From assembly GCA_036308445.1 (NCBI GenBank), contig JAXJVS010000059.1:1-8036 (forward strand): a stretch of DNA of 8,036 nt. Reading direction: 5' to 3'. The DNA is from MGBC113645 sp036308445 (lineage in GTDB: Bacteria > Bacillota_I > Bacilli_A > Erysipelotrichales > Coprobacillaceae). This document shows positions 1 to 6,053 of this stretch, in pieces. The notes beneath the pieces were generated by a model. That model was not told the DNA's origin. It ran no database searches and saw only the letters and a program-made list of their open reading frames with translations. The position numbers were made by a program, and so were the translations under genes. Each line of letters begins with the position of its first letter. Position 1 is the first letter of the stretch.

Positions 1-150
1 ATCTATTCTTAACTCTACGACATCAAACTTCTTATCTTTTAAAGCTTCAGCTTGTTTGATAATATCATAATCATCTTTACCTACAATTGGTAAACAAACC
101 TTAGGTTTACCTTTACCAATTGTGATTCCTTTAACTACACATTCTTTCAT
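1..150 (-). CDS. aroD: 3-dehydroquinate dehydratase, type I (partial, N-terminal 50 residues)
   Basis: This is the start of a type I 3-dehydroquinate dehydratase. The enzyme removes water from 3-dehydroquinate by a Schiff-base mechanism in the shikimate pathway to aromatic amino acids, in the cytoplasm. The reading frame opens with ATG at 150 and runs off the left edge without a stop. The 50 visible residues carry the family's N-terminal pattern: V-K-G-I-T-I-G-x-G-x-P-K-V-C (residues 6-19), then L-P-I-V, a helix, and D-V-V-E-L-R-I-D (43-50). Glu46 and Arg48 fall at the positions of the substrate-binding EWR motif of E. coli AroD. The Schiff-base lysine and catalytic histidine would lie outside the window. 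The start is fixed by an AAGGAG site 7 nt upstream, inside the last codons of the preceding hydrolase. The two genes are 2 nt apart and almost certainly co-transcribed. The identification comes from motif recognition only. Confidence 0.88.
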   Translation of the reverse strand, partial: MKECVVKGITIGKGKPKVCLPIVGKDDYDIIKQAEALKDKKFDVVELRID

Positions 151-152
151 AA

Positions 153-842
153 CTACTCTCCTTGATGACATGCATCTATAAACACTCTTATTTCTTTATA
201 CGTTGTATTAAACTCATCTCTTAATATAAAATGAGTACCATTTCTAATGACTTTTTTCACACTATATTTTATATTTTCATAAATATATTCGGTTTCACTA
301 TCTTTTATTAAATCATATTCACCAGCTAATATTAAAGTAGGAATTCTAATTGTATTTAATTCATCTTTAGTAATTTCTTTCATTGTTTCCATCATTTTAA
401 TTAAACGCCATTTTATTCTCATTTTCTTATTATATAAACAAAAAGGAATTAAACAAAACAACATCAACCAATCATTCAATCGACACATAGCCTTTAAACC
501 AGCTACTCTTACATTAGCACCCATTAAAACCATATGTTTTAAACGATTATCACATAAAGATAATAAAATAGAAATAATACCACCATCACTAAATCCAATA
601 ACATCATACTCATCAATATTCAATTCATTAACAACTTCAACAACATCTTTACACATTTGTGAATATGACATTTCACCTTGATAGACTGAATTTCCATGAT
701 AACGACTATCTATACATATTAATTGATAACTATCTTGCAATTTTTCTACAAGCTTATCAAAAATAGTCATATTTTCTCCATTACCATGTAATAATACAAT
801 AGGATAACCATTACCTATAACTTTATAATTAATATCTTTCAT
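153..842 (-). CDS. alpha/beta hydrolase (small, lid-containing)
   Basis: A 229-residue soluble alpha/beta-hydrolase-fold enzyme, probably an esterase, lipase or C-C hydrolase-like protein; the substrate cannot be told. Visible landmarks are the oxyanion-hole motif H-G-N-G-E-N (19-24), D-S-R-Y-H-G (45-50), the nucleophile elbow G-F-S-D-G-G with Ser85, the acid in A-G-E-Y-D (Asp177) and the histidine in N-G-T-H-F (His204). The triad is therefore complete. Between strands lies a helical lid (about 115-160) with a very hydrophobic stretch (W-L-M-L-F-C-L-I-P-F-C-L, 125-136) that could bind a lipid-like substrate or the membrane surface. At 229 residues it is slightly short for the family. I chose the ATG at 842 rather than the in-frame TTG at 854, because GGTGAG lies just upstream of the ATG and the TTG would fall almost at the predicted transcription start. 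Its last codons provide the ribosome binding site of aroD, so translation of the two is probably linked. No shikimate-specific role can be claimed. Confidence 0.85.
   Translation of the reverse strand: MKDINYKVIGNGYPIVLLHGNGENMTIFDKLVEKLQDSYQLICIDSRYHGNSVYQGEMSYSQMCKDVVEVVNELNIDEYDVIGFSDGGIISILLSLCDNRLKHMVLMGANVRVAGLKAMCRLNDWLMLFCLIPFCLYNKKMRIKWRLIKMMETMKEITKDELNTIRIPTLILAGEYDLIKDSETEYIYENIKYSVKKVIRNGTHFILRDEFNTTYKEIRVFIDACHQGE
158..163 (-). promoter_or_regulatory. aroD ribosome binding site inside the hydrolase gene
   Basis: Minus-strand AAGGAG lies 7 nt before the aroD ATG. It falls within the final hydrolase codons (Gln-Gly-Glu), so ribosomes finishing the hydrolase pass directly over the aroD start. 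This fixes the aroD start and suggests translational coupling. Confidence 0.75.
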
Positions 843-846
843 GTAT

Positions 847-852
847 CTCACC
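847..852 (-). promoter_or_regulatory. Probable hydrolase ribosome binding site (start-deciding)
   Basis: Minus-strand GGTGAG sits 4 nt before the ATG at 842. It is a modest Shine-Dalgarno match, but it supports ATG842 over the longer TTG854 start, which would need a site overlapping the predicted -10 box. Confidence 0.55.
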
Positions 853-859
853 AATACTA

Positions 860-888
860 ATCTTACAACACTTATTAAATAAGTTCAA
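860..888 (-). promoter_or_regulatory. Candidate sigma-70/SigA promoter of the hydrolase-aroD unit
   Basis: On the minus strand, TTGAAC (883-888) and TAAGAT (860-865) are separated by exactly 17 nt. Each box matches 4 of 6 consensus bases. The site lies just downstream of a terminator hairpin and about 17 nt before the hydrolase ATG, implying a very short leader of about 10 nt. The position makes it credible; in such AT-rich DNA the box matches alone would not be convincing. Confidence 0.5.
870..884 (-). promoter_or_regulatory. 15-bp palindrome between -35 and -10 (possible operator)
   Basis: ACTTATT, one central base, then AATAAGT form a perfect 7-bp inverted repeat. It occupies most of the spacer of the candidate promoter and touches its -35 box. 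A dimeric repressor bound here would block RNA polymerase. The arms are almost pure A/T, so chance is a real alternative, and no regulator gene is in the window. Confidence 0.35.
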
Positions 889-890
889 TT

Positions 891-912
891 AAAAAAAGGC
901 TATACGCCTTTT
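891..912 (-). terminator. Rho-independent terminator upstream of the hydrolase unit
   Basis: Read on the minus strand: stem AAAAGGC (906-912), loop GTATA (901-905), stem GCCTTTT (894-900), continuing into a run of seven T residues (897-891). It would stop transcripts arriving from the ATPase operon or the pseudogene before the hydrolase promoter. The stem is only 7 bp with three G-C pairs, so it may be leaky. The stop codon of the decayed flavoprotein gene lies at the loop/stem junction. Confidence 0.65.
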
Positions 913-1247
913 CCCATCAAATATGCTTCATTCATTACATGAGTATTTAAAATATCTCCTTTATTTTAAACAACAGCACCTTAGATACCCCTTTTATCAT
1001 TAACATCATCCAAACAATTAGTATATCCCTCATACTATCTATTGTTCTTTCCATAGCTGCTTTATCAGCAGTGGCAATAAAAATCTTTATTTGTTATTTC
1101 AGTATATCTAGGTAATGTTCTATCAATTAATGTTTTTAACTGTGCATCTATTGAATAAAAATATACAGGTGCCGACATGACTATAACATCTGCTTTAATC
1201 ATTTTATTAAGTATTTCTTCCTTATCATCATACACCCTAGAGTTCAC
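900..1247 (-). pseudogene. Decayed flavodoxin / NADPH-dependent FMN reductase-like gene
   Basis: The longest open piece (1065-1247, starting at a GTG) reads D-D-K-E-E-I-L-N-K-M-I-K-A-D-V-I-V-M, then S-A-P-V-Y-F-Y-S, then L-K-T-L-I-D-R-T-L-P-R-Y. This is the typical core of flavodoxin-family NAD(P)H-FMN reductases and iron-sulfur flavoproteins. After K-D-F-Y the frame breaks near 1080 and continues in another frame as F-I-A-T-A-D-K-A-A-M-E-R-T-I-D-S-M-R. Near 1026 it shifts again to G-Y-T-N-C-L-D-D-V-N-D-K. In-frame TAA stops follow at the places where the family would have a Tyr and a Trp (about 981 and 966). The tail then resumes as N-K-G-D-I-L-N-T-H-V-M-N-E-A-Y-L-M-G-K-G-V and ends in TAG at 900-902. 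The N-terminal flavin-binding part and the cysteine cluster are missing; the DNA there is the end of atpD and its terminator. It is not functional. Family assignment is by remembered motif. Confidence 0.8.
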
Positions 1248-1256
1248 TTCAAATCA

Positions 1257-1286
1257 ATGAAAAAGAACAAGCCTATGCTTGTTCTT
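1257..1286 (-). terminator. Rho-independent terminator of the ATPase operon, overlapping atpD
   Basis: A perfect 10-bp stem, AAGAACAAGC (1277-1286) and GCTTGTTCTT (1263-1272), encloses a 4-nt loop, ATAG. On the minus strand a T-rich tract with one C follows directly. The left arm encodes the last atpD residues (Glu-Glu-Gln-Ala) and the loop contains the TAG stop. This is the natural end of the operon transcript. Confidence 0.8.
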
Positions 1287-1896
1287 CCTTATCTTTATTC
1301 GCTTTAATAACTTTTTGTCTAGAGAATTCTTCTCTTTCTTTTTCCTCTAAAGCTTCGCTAATAAATTTAACTGTTGCTTCAAATTCAGGAATAGAGATGT
1401 TTTTAAGAGCATTTGCTCTTTTTTGCGTTTTACGAATTGCATTCGCAAGTCGATAAACTGCATTCTCAACTTCTGCTAATTTTACTGTTAATTCTTTAAC
1501 ATGATAGAAACATGTATAAGCATAATCTACTTTTGAATTGGCATGTTCAAAGCTATATCCTACATGAATAGGTTTCTTTTCATAACTAACTTTAGGAATT
1601 TCTACTCCCATAACACTGCGATATGAAATGCTAATTCCTTCATCTACAGGTACCGCTTCTACAATATCACTAATAATACCAGTAGACATATTTGCTTCTT
1701 GTAAAGCTATATATGCTTTTTGATAAGCCTCAGTAATCTCATCACGAATTAACTTTACATCATCTAAAAGATTCATCATCTCTTTAATTAGAACATTTCT
1801 TTTCTTATCCATCAAGTCATACCCTAGCTTTGCTAGTTCTAATGACTTTTTAGTTGCAATTAAATTTCCTTTTGTAGGAAAAACTTGATTAGCCAT
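1273..1896 (-). CDS. atpD: V/A-type ATP synthase subunit D (central rotor stalk)
   Basis: Subunit D (NtpD in Enterococcus hirae) is the long coiled-coil axle. With subunit F it turns inside the A3B3 head and transmits torque between ATP chemistry and the membrane rotor. The 207-residue protein has the family's N-terminal P-T-K-G (7-10) followed by a long helix (L-x-x-K-K-S-L-x-L-A-K-L-G-Y-D-L-M-D-K-K-R), a middle section with R-S-V-M-G (93-97), a second long helix (about 125-165) with R-A-N-A-L (160-164), and a charged C-terminal tail. The length is normal. The ATG at 1896 lies inside atpB: the sequence ATGGCTAA holds both the atpD start and the atpB stop, an 8-nt overlap. No good Shine-Dalgarno precedes it (only AGG 9 nt away), so translation probably depends on ribosomes finishing atpB. 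It is the last gene of the operon, and the terminator hairpin begins within its final codons. Confidence 0.95.
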   Translation of the reverse strand: MANQVFPTKGNLIATKKSLELAKLGYDLMDKKRNVLIKEMMNLLDDVKLIRDEITEAYQKAYIALQEANMSTGIISDIVEAVPVDEGISISYRSVMGVEIPKVSYEKKPIHVGYSFEHANSKVDYAYTCFYHVKELTVKLAEVENAVYRLANAIRKTQKRANALKNISIPEFEATVKFISEALEEKEREEFSRQKVIKANKDKEEQA

Positions 1897-3337
1897 TTTG
1901 GATTGCCTGAGTTAATTCTTTGATAACTGTCTCTTCTTTAATACCAAAGAATTCTACTGCTTTTTGATGATCATAGAATTGTTCTAATACAGCATTATCT
2001 ATACGATCTAATTCATTCTTAGGAAGAACTGATAATAAAGTCCATCCTAAATCAAGAGTTTCTTTTATTGATCTATTCGTATTGAACCCTTGATTAATAA
2101 AATACTGTTCAAATAAACGACCAAATTCCATATACTTCTTATCAACAGGAGATAATTCATCCTCACCAATAACTGAAGTTAATGATTTAACATCCTGAAC
2201 ATGTGCATAACATGCAAATAACTGATTAGATACAGCTGAATGATCAGCTCTTGTATATCCTTCACCAATACCATCTTTCATCAAACGTGAAAGTGAAGGT
2301 AAAACACTAACAGGTGGATAAATACCCATTGCATTTAATTCTGCATCTAATGTAATCTGCCCTTCTGTAATATATCCAGTTAAGTCAGGAACTGGATGAG
2401 TAATATCATTATTAGGCATTGTTAGAATAGGAATTTGAGTAACAGATCCATTTGCCTGCTTAGTAATTCCTGCTCTTTCATAAAGAGAAGCTAAGTCAGA
2501 ATATAAATATCCTGGATAACCTTTACGTCCAGGAATTTCACCCTTACTAGAAGAGAATTCACGTAACGCTTCACAATATGAAGTAACATCAGTATAAATA
2601 ACCAATACATGCATATCTTCTTCAAATGCTAAATATTCAGCAGCAGTCAATGCACATCTAGGAGTTAAAATACGTTCAATAATAGGGTCATTAGAAAGAT
2701 TTAAGAACATAACAACTCTTTCCATAACTCCTGCTTCTTCAAACGATCTTTTAAAATAATCAGCAACATCATTAGTTACTCCCATAGCAGCAAAAACAAC
2801 ACAGAAACCTTTTCCTTCTTCATCTGCAATTTGTGCTTGTTTAACAATTTGAACTGCTAATTGATTATGTGGTAAACCTGATCCTGAAAAGATAGGTAAT
2901 TTTTGTCCACGAATTAATGTCATTAAACAATCAATAGAAGAAATACCTGTATTAATATAGTTTCTTGGATATACACGAGATACTGGATTTAATGGTTGTC
3001 CATTAATATCCATTGACTTTTGAGCATATATTTCTCCTAATCCATCAATTGGTTTACCTGCTCCAGAAAAAATACGTCCTAGTATTTCTTTTGATACAGG
3101 TAATTCCATTGGATGACCTAATAATCTTGTTTTTGTATTTTTTAAAGATAATGTATTCGTTCCTTCAAAAACCTGAACAACAACTCTTTCCCCTTCAATT
3201 TGAACAATACGTCCTAAACGTGTTGTTCCATCTTGACATGCTATTTCTACCATTTCGTCATATGATGCATCCTTAACATGATCTAATACGACTAATGGAC
3301 CATTAATTTCACTTAAACCTACATATTGAAGACTCAT
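1889..3337 (-). CDS. atpB: V/A-type ATP synthase subunit B (non-catalytic head subunit)
   Basis: Subunit B (NtpB) alternates with A in the A3B3 hexamer. It does not hydrolyse ATP but supplies the arginine finger to the A-subunit active site. The 482 residues span the beta-barrel domain (about 1-75), the nucleotide-binding-like domain and the C-terminal helical domain, a full normal length. The P-loop place reads S-G-S-G-L-P-H-N (151-158), the degenerate form without the GKT lysine that marks B subunits. Other landmarks are F-A-A-M-G-V (182-187), E-I-P-G-R-K-G-Y-P-G-Y-L (267-278), Y-E-R-A-G (286-290) and P-S-L-S-R-L-M-K (347-354). Arg351 corresponds to the catalytic Arg350 of E. hirae NtpB. 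The ATG at 3337 has a perfect AAGGAGG, which overlaps the atpA stop codon. The gene shares 8 nt with atpD. Confidence 0.97.
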   Translation of the reverse strand: MSLQYVGLSEINGPLVVLDHVKDASYDEMVEIACQDGTTRLGRIVQIEGERVVVQVFEGTNTLSLKNTKTRLLGHPMELPVSKEILGRIFSGAGKPIDGLGEIYAQKSMDINGQPLNPVSRVYPRNYINTGISSIDCLMTLIRGQKLPIFSGSGLPHNQLAVQIVKQAQIADEEGKGFCVVFAAMGVTNDVADYFKRSFEEAGVMERVVMFLNLSNDPIIERILTPRCALTAAEYLAFEEDMHVLVIYTDVTSYCEALREFSSSKGEIPGRKGYPGYLYSDLASLYERAGITKQANGSVTQIPILTMPNNDITHPVPDLTGYITEGQITLDAELNAMGIYPPVSVLPSLSRLMKDGIGEGYTRADHSAVSNQLFACYAHVQDVKSLTSVIGEDELSPVDKKYMEFGRLFEQYFINQGFNTNRSIKETLDLGWTLLSVLPKNELDRIDNAVLEQFYDHQKAVEFFGIKEETVIKELTQAIQNG

Positions 3338-3343
3338 AAGCTA

Positions 3344-3350
3344 CCTCCTT
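3344..3350 (-). promoter_or_regulatory. Strong atpB ribosome binding site fused to the atpA stop
   Basis: On the minus strand the atpA stop TAA (3349-3351) runs directly into the Shine-Dalgarno, giving TAAGGAGG, followed 6 nt later by the atpB ATG. A ribosome terminating on atpA sits on the atpB initiation site, which fits equal production of A and B for an A3B3 head. Confidence 0.8.
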
Positions 3351-5097
3351 AGTCTACATGTGCTAATGCTTCATCTATCATTGAATAATAATCATCCAAT
3401 ATTTCAATATGAGCATTAGGTACATCATATTTCATTTTTACAACTTTATCAAAAATACCAGTTTCTAAAATTAATCTCATTGGTTTATTTAAAGCAATAA
3501 TATCTTTACAACGTTTATATAAATATAAAATAACTTCCATCATTTTTAATTGTTTTTCAAGTGGTACATAAGTATCGTCAGGATGGAACGCATTCTGCTG
3601 TAAATAACCAACACGCACTAATTTTGCAACTTCAATAACTAATTTCTGATCATCAGGTAATACATCAGATCCCATCAATTTTACAATTTCCATTAACTTT
3701 GTTTCTTCAGCTAAGATAGTTTGTAATTCTTGACGATCATTAACAAATTTAGGACCAACATTCTTACTAAACCATCTTTGAAGATCAGGAATATATTCAC
3801 TATAACTTAAATTCCAGTTAATCGCAAAATAATGTCTAGCATAAGCTAAAGCTTTATCTAAGGCCCAAAAAGTTCTAACAAAACGTTTTGTATTTTGAGT
3901 TACTGGTTCAGAGAAGTCAGAACCTTGAGGTGATACTGCCCCAATGATTGTAACTGAACCTTTTGTACCATTCAAATTATCCATATACCCAGCACGTTCA
4001 TAGAATTGTGATAAACGAGAAGGTAAATAAGCAGGGAATCCTTCTTCAGCTGGCATTTCTTCCAAACGTCCTGAAATTTCACGTAAAGCTTCTGCCCAAC
4101 GTGAAGTAGAATCCGCCATAATTGCAACATGATATCCCATATCACGATAATATTCTGCAAGTGTTACACCAGTATAAATAGAAGCTTCACGAGCAGCCAC
4201 TGGCATGTTAGATGTATTCGCAATTAACACTGTTCTATCAGTTAAAGGTCTATTTGACTTAGGGTCAATTAACTCTCTAAATTCTTCTAGAACCTGAGTC
4301 ATTTCATTACCACGTTCTCCACAACCAACATAAACAATAATATCAGCATCACAATATTTTGCTAATTGATGTTGAGTCATAGTTTTACCAGTACCAAATC
4401 CACCAGGAATAGCTGCAGTTCCCCCTTTGGCAATTGGGAACATTGTATCAATAACACGTTGTCCTGTAACTAATGGCATAGATATAGGTAAACGTCTTGA
4501 TACTGGTCTTGGATTTTTAATTGGCCATTTTTGAGTTAAAGTACATTCATGAATATGGCCATCTTCATCTTCTAATTTCATAACAACATCATTAATACGA
4601 TATTGACCATTTTCTTTAACTTCAATAACTTTTCCTTTTAAGTATGGTGAAACCATACATTTATGAGTAATTAAATCTGTTTCTGGGATAGTCGCATAGA
4701 CATCGCCACCTTTGACTTTATCTCCGACTTTAACACACATTGTAACATCCCATAATTTATTTGTATCCAAAGGTGCAACATGGCTTCCTGTTGGAATAAA
4801 TGATCCAGATTCTTTCGCAATTTCTTCTAATGGTCTTTCAATACCATCAAAGATATTTCTTAAAATACCAGGACCTAAAGTTACACAAATAGGCTGACCT
4901 GTAGCATATACTGGTTCTCCAGGTTTTAAACCAGTAGTTGTTTCATAAACCTGAATAGTTGTAAATTGTTTCTTAATAGAAATAACTTCACCTATTAGTT
5001 TTGCATGACCTACATATACCATTTCTAACATAGAAAAAGCATCAGTATCTTTTACTGTAACCACGGGTCCATTTATTGAATAGATAACATTTTCCAT
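3349..5097 (-). CDS. atpA: V/A-type ATP synthase subunit A (catalytic ATPase)
   Basis: Subunit A (NtpA) binds and hydrolyses or synthesises ATP in the cytoplasmic A3B3 head. It has 582 residues, the usual length. Order of parts: N-terminal beta-barrel (about 1-70); the 'non-homologous' bulge (about 110-190) that separates V/A-type A subunits from F-type beta; the nucleotide-binding domain with Walker A G-G-F-G-T-G-K-T (232-239, Lys238); the catalytic G-E-R-G-N-E (260-265, Glu261, Arg262); Walker B V-A-I-M-A-D-S (324-330, Asp329); S-R-W-A-E-A-L-R-E (332-340); E-E-M-P-A-E-E-G-F-P-A-Y-L (346-358); and the helical C-terminal domain (about 430-582). Residues 238, 261 and 262 coincide in number with the E. 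hirae enzyme. All catalytic residues are present and no intein interrupts the P-loop region. The ATG at 5097 has AAAGGGGGA 6 nt upstream. It lies 22 nt after atpE and its stop overlaps the atpB ribosome binding site. Confidence 0.98.
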   Translation of the reverse strand: MENVIYSINGPVVTVKDTDAFSMLEMVYVGHAKLIGEVISIKKQFTTIQVYETTTGLKPGEPVYATGQPICVTLGPGILRNIFDGIERPLEEIAKESGSFIPTGSHVAPLDTNKLWDVTMCVKVGDKVKGGDVYATIPETDLITHKCMVSPYLKGKVIEVKENGQYRINDVVMKLEDEDGHIHECTLTQKWPIKNPRPVSRRLPISMPLVTGQRVIDTMFPIAKGGTAAIPGGFGTGKTMTQHQLAKYCDADIIVYVGCGERGNEMTQVLEEFRELIDPKSNRPLTDRTVLIANTSNMPVAAREASIYTGVTLAEYYRDMGYHVAIMADSTSRWAEALREISGRLEEMPAEEGFPAYLPSRLSQFYERAGYMDNLNGTKGSVTIIGAVSPQGSDFSEPVTQNTKRFVRTFWALDKALAYARHYFAINWNLSYSEYIPDLQRWFSKNVGPKFVNDRQELQTILAEETKLMEIVKLMGSDVLPDDQKLVIEVAKLVRVGYLQQNAFHPDDTYVPLEKQLKMMEVILYLYKRCKDIIALNKPMRLILETGIFDKVVKMKYDVPNAHIEILDDYYSMIDEALAHVD

Positions 5098-5119
5098 TTT
5101 TTGTCCCCCTTTAGATACA

Positions 5120-5716
5120 CTATTTAATCGTTAATCCAGAATTTTTAGTAAACCATTCTTTTTGATTCTTTAAAGCAAAATCTAATGTTTCATCAATAGT
5201 TAATAAAGATTTTACATTTTCTCCAATTAATCCACCGATAATTATATTCTTATCTTCTTTAACATCTAAAATATTAGAATATAGCTTCATTAATTGATCT
5301 TTAAAAGCAATATCTTTACTAGAAACATAAACAATACATTCTGCCATATCAAACATATCGACTATCTTTTTCGCTTTGTTCATCATAAAATCCTGATAAT
5401 CTTTACTATTTGTAAAATCAATTAATTTATCTTTAGCAGACTTAAAAATAGTACTAACATATTCGTCTCTTTTTTCAATTAATTTTTTTGTTCTTTCAAT
5501 ATGACTTTCAGAAATTTCAATAGCCGCATTAGATTCCATTTCTTCAAGTTCCTGTTTCAATCTTAAATCAGCATCTTTTTTTGCTTCTATTCTCATAGAT
5601 TCATAAGCTTCTTTTTCTAAAGCCTTTACTTCCTCTAAGATAGCTTTTTCTTCTAATTGAGCTTCTCTTTCAATTTCATCTTTCATATAGAGAATTACTT
5701 GTTCAATATTTTGCAT
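5120..5716 (-). CDS. atpE: V/A-type ATP synthase subunit E (peripheral stalk)
   Basis: Subunit E, paired with subunit G/H, forms the peripheral stalk that holds the A3B3 head still against the membrane stator (subunit I). The 198-residue protein shows the expected design. An almost uninterrupted charged helix occupies about 8-100, rich in Glu and Lys with repeated alanines (for example A-I-L-E-E-V-K-A-L-E-K-E-A). A globular C-terminal domain follows, containing G-G-L-I-G-E-N (161-167), L-L-T-I-D-E-T-L (171-178) and Q-K-E-W-F (185-189), close to the family's GG-x-I-x-E-N...D-x-T-x-D...W-F signature. The ATG at 5716 has AGGAG 5 nt upstream, and that site includes the stop of atpF (TAGGAG). The partner G/H is not in the window. 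In Thermus- and Enterococcus-type operons subunit C follows E; here atpA does. Confidence 0.92.
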   Translation of the reverse strand: MQNIEQVILYMKDEIEREAQLEEKAILEEVKALEKEAYESMRIEAKKDADLRLKQELEEMESNAAIEISESHIERTKKLIEKRDEYVSTIFKSAKDKLIDFTNSKDYQDFMMNKAKKIVDMFDMAECIVYVSSKDIAFKDQLMKLYSNILDVKEDKNIIIGGLIGENVKSLLTIDETLDFALKNQKEWFTKNSGLTIK

Positions 5717-5724
5717 AATCTCTC

Positions 5725-6033
5725 CTATAATTTCACACCAATAGCTTCTGAAACATAACCATCAATAGTTTCTCCTATTTTAGATTCACCATGACGATCA
5801 GGTATTTCAGTAATTAATGGTTTTTGTTGTTTTAATTTAATTTCAGATATAATATCTGGACACATTTCTACAAGCTTAGTTGTTACTAAGATAATACCTA
5901 TTGTTTCATCCTTCATTTTTTCCGATAAAATTTCAAGAAATTTTACTCTTGTATGAACGACTTCCCCCTCAATACCAACTAGCTTTAATCCCATCAATGT
6001 ATCAATATTATCGCTGATTAAGAAAAACTTCAT
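5725..6033 (-). CDS. atpF: V/A-type ATP synthase subunit F (central stalk)
   Basis: This small subunit (F; called NtpG in E. hirae) binds subunit D in the rotating central stalk and modulates coupling. The 102-residue protein has the family pattern: strand K-F-F-L-I-S-D (2-8), then G-L-K-L-V-G-I-E-G (15-23), strand I-G-I-I-L-V-T (45-51), strand K-P-L-I-T-E-I-P-D-R-H-G (71-82) and a final helix (about 86-99). This is a Rossmann-like alpha/beta fold of the usual length. It is not the F-type b subunit, which is also called AtpF. The ATG at 6033 is preceded by GAAAGG at about 9 nt. The gene sits 20 nt after atpK and 8 nt before atpE. Its position before E, with no subunit C between, differs from the E-C-F order of well-known operons. 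Confidence 0.92.
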   Translation of the reverse strand: MKFFLISDNIDTLMGLKLVGIEGEVVHTRVKFLEILSEKMKDETIGIILVTTKLVEMCPDIISEIKLKQQKPLITEIPDRHGESKIGETIDGYVSEAIGVKL

Positions 6034-6053
6034 ATAATCAGACCTTTCTAAGA

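Noticed and set aside
153..854. Longer hydrolase form from TTG at 854
   Set aside because: The start would lie about 5 nt from the predicted -10 box with no Shine-Dalgarno, while the ATG at 842 has GGTGAG just upstream and gives the normal N-terminus.
1065..1247. 60-residue small protein starting at GTG
   Set aside because: It is the central fragment of a larger flavoprotein family and homology continues past its stop in other frames, so it is part of a pseudogene, not a small gene.
3013..3276. Plus-strand open frame of 87 codons
   Set aside because: It lies wholly inside atpB on the opposite strand, has low-complexity Leu/Phe-rich content from AT-rich antisense codons, and lacks a ribosome binding site.
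3972..4160. Minus-strand 62-codon frame inside atpA
   Set aside because: Out-of-frame shadow of the Walker B to E-E-M-P-A-E-E-G-F-P region of atpA, which is certain in the other frame.
4712..4897. Plus-strand open frame of 61 codons
   Set aside because: Antisense to the well-conserved bulge and barrel region of atpA; no family resemblance.
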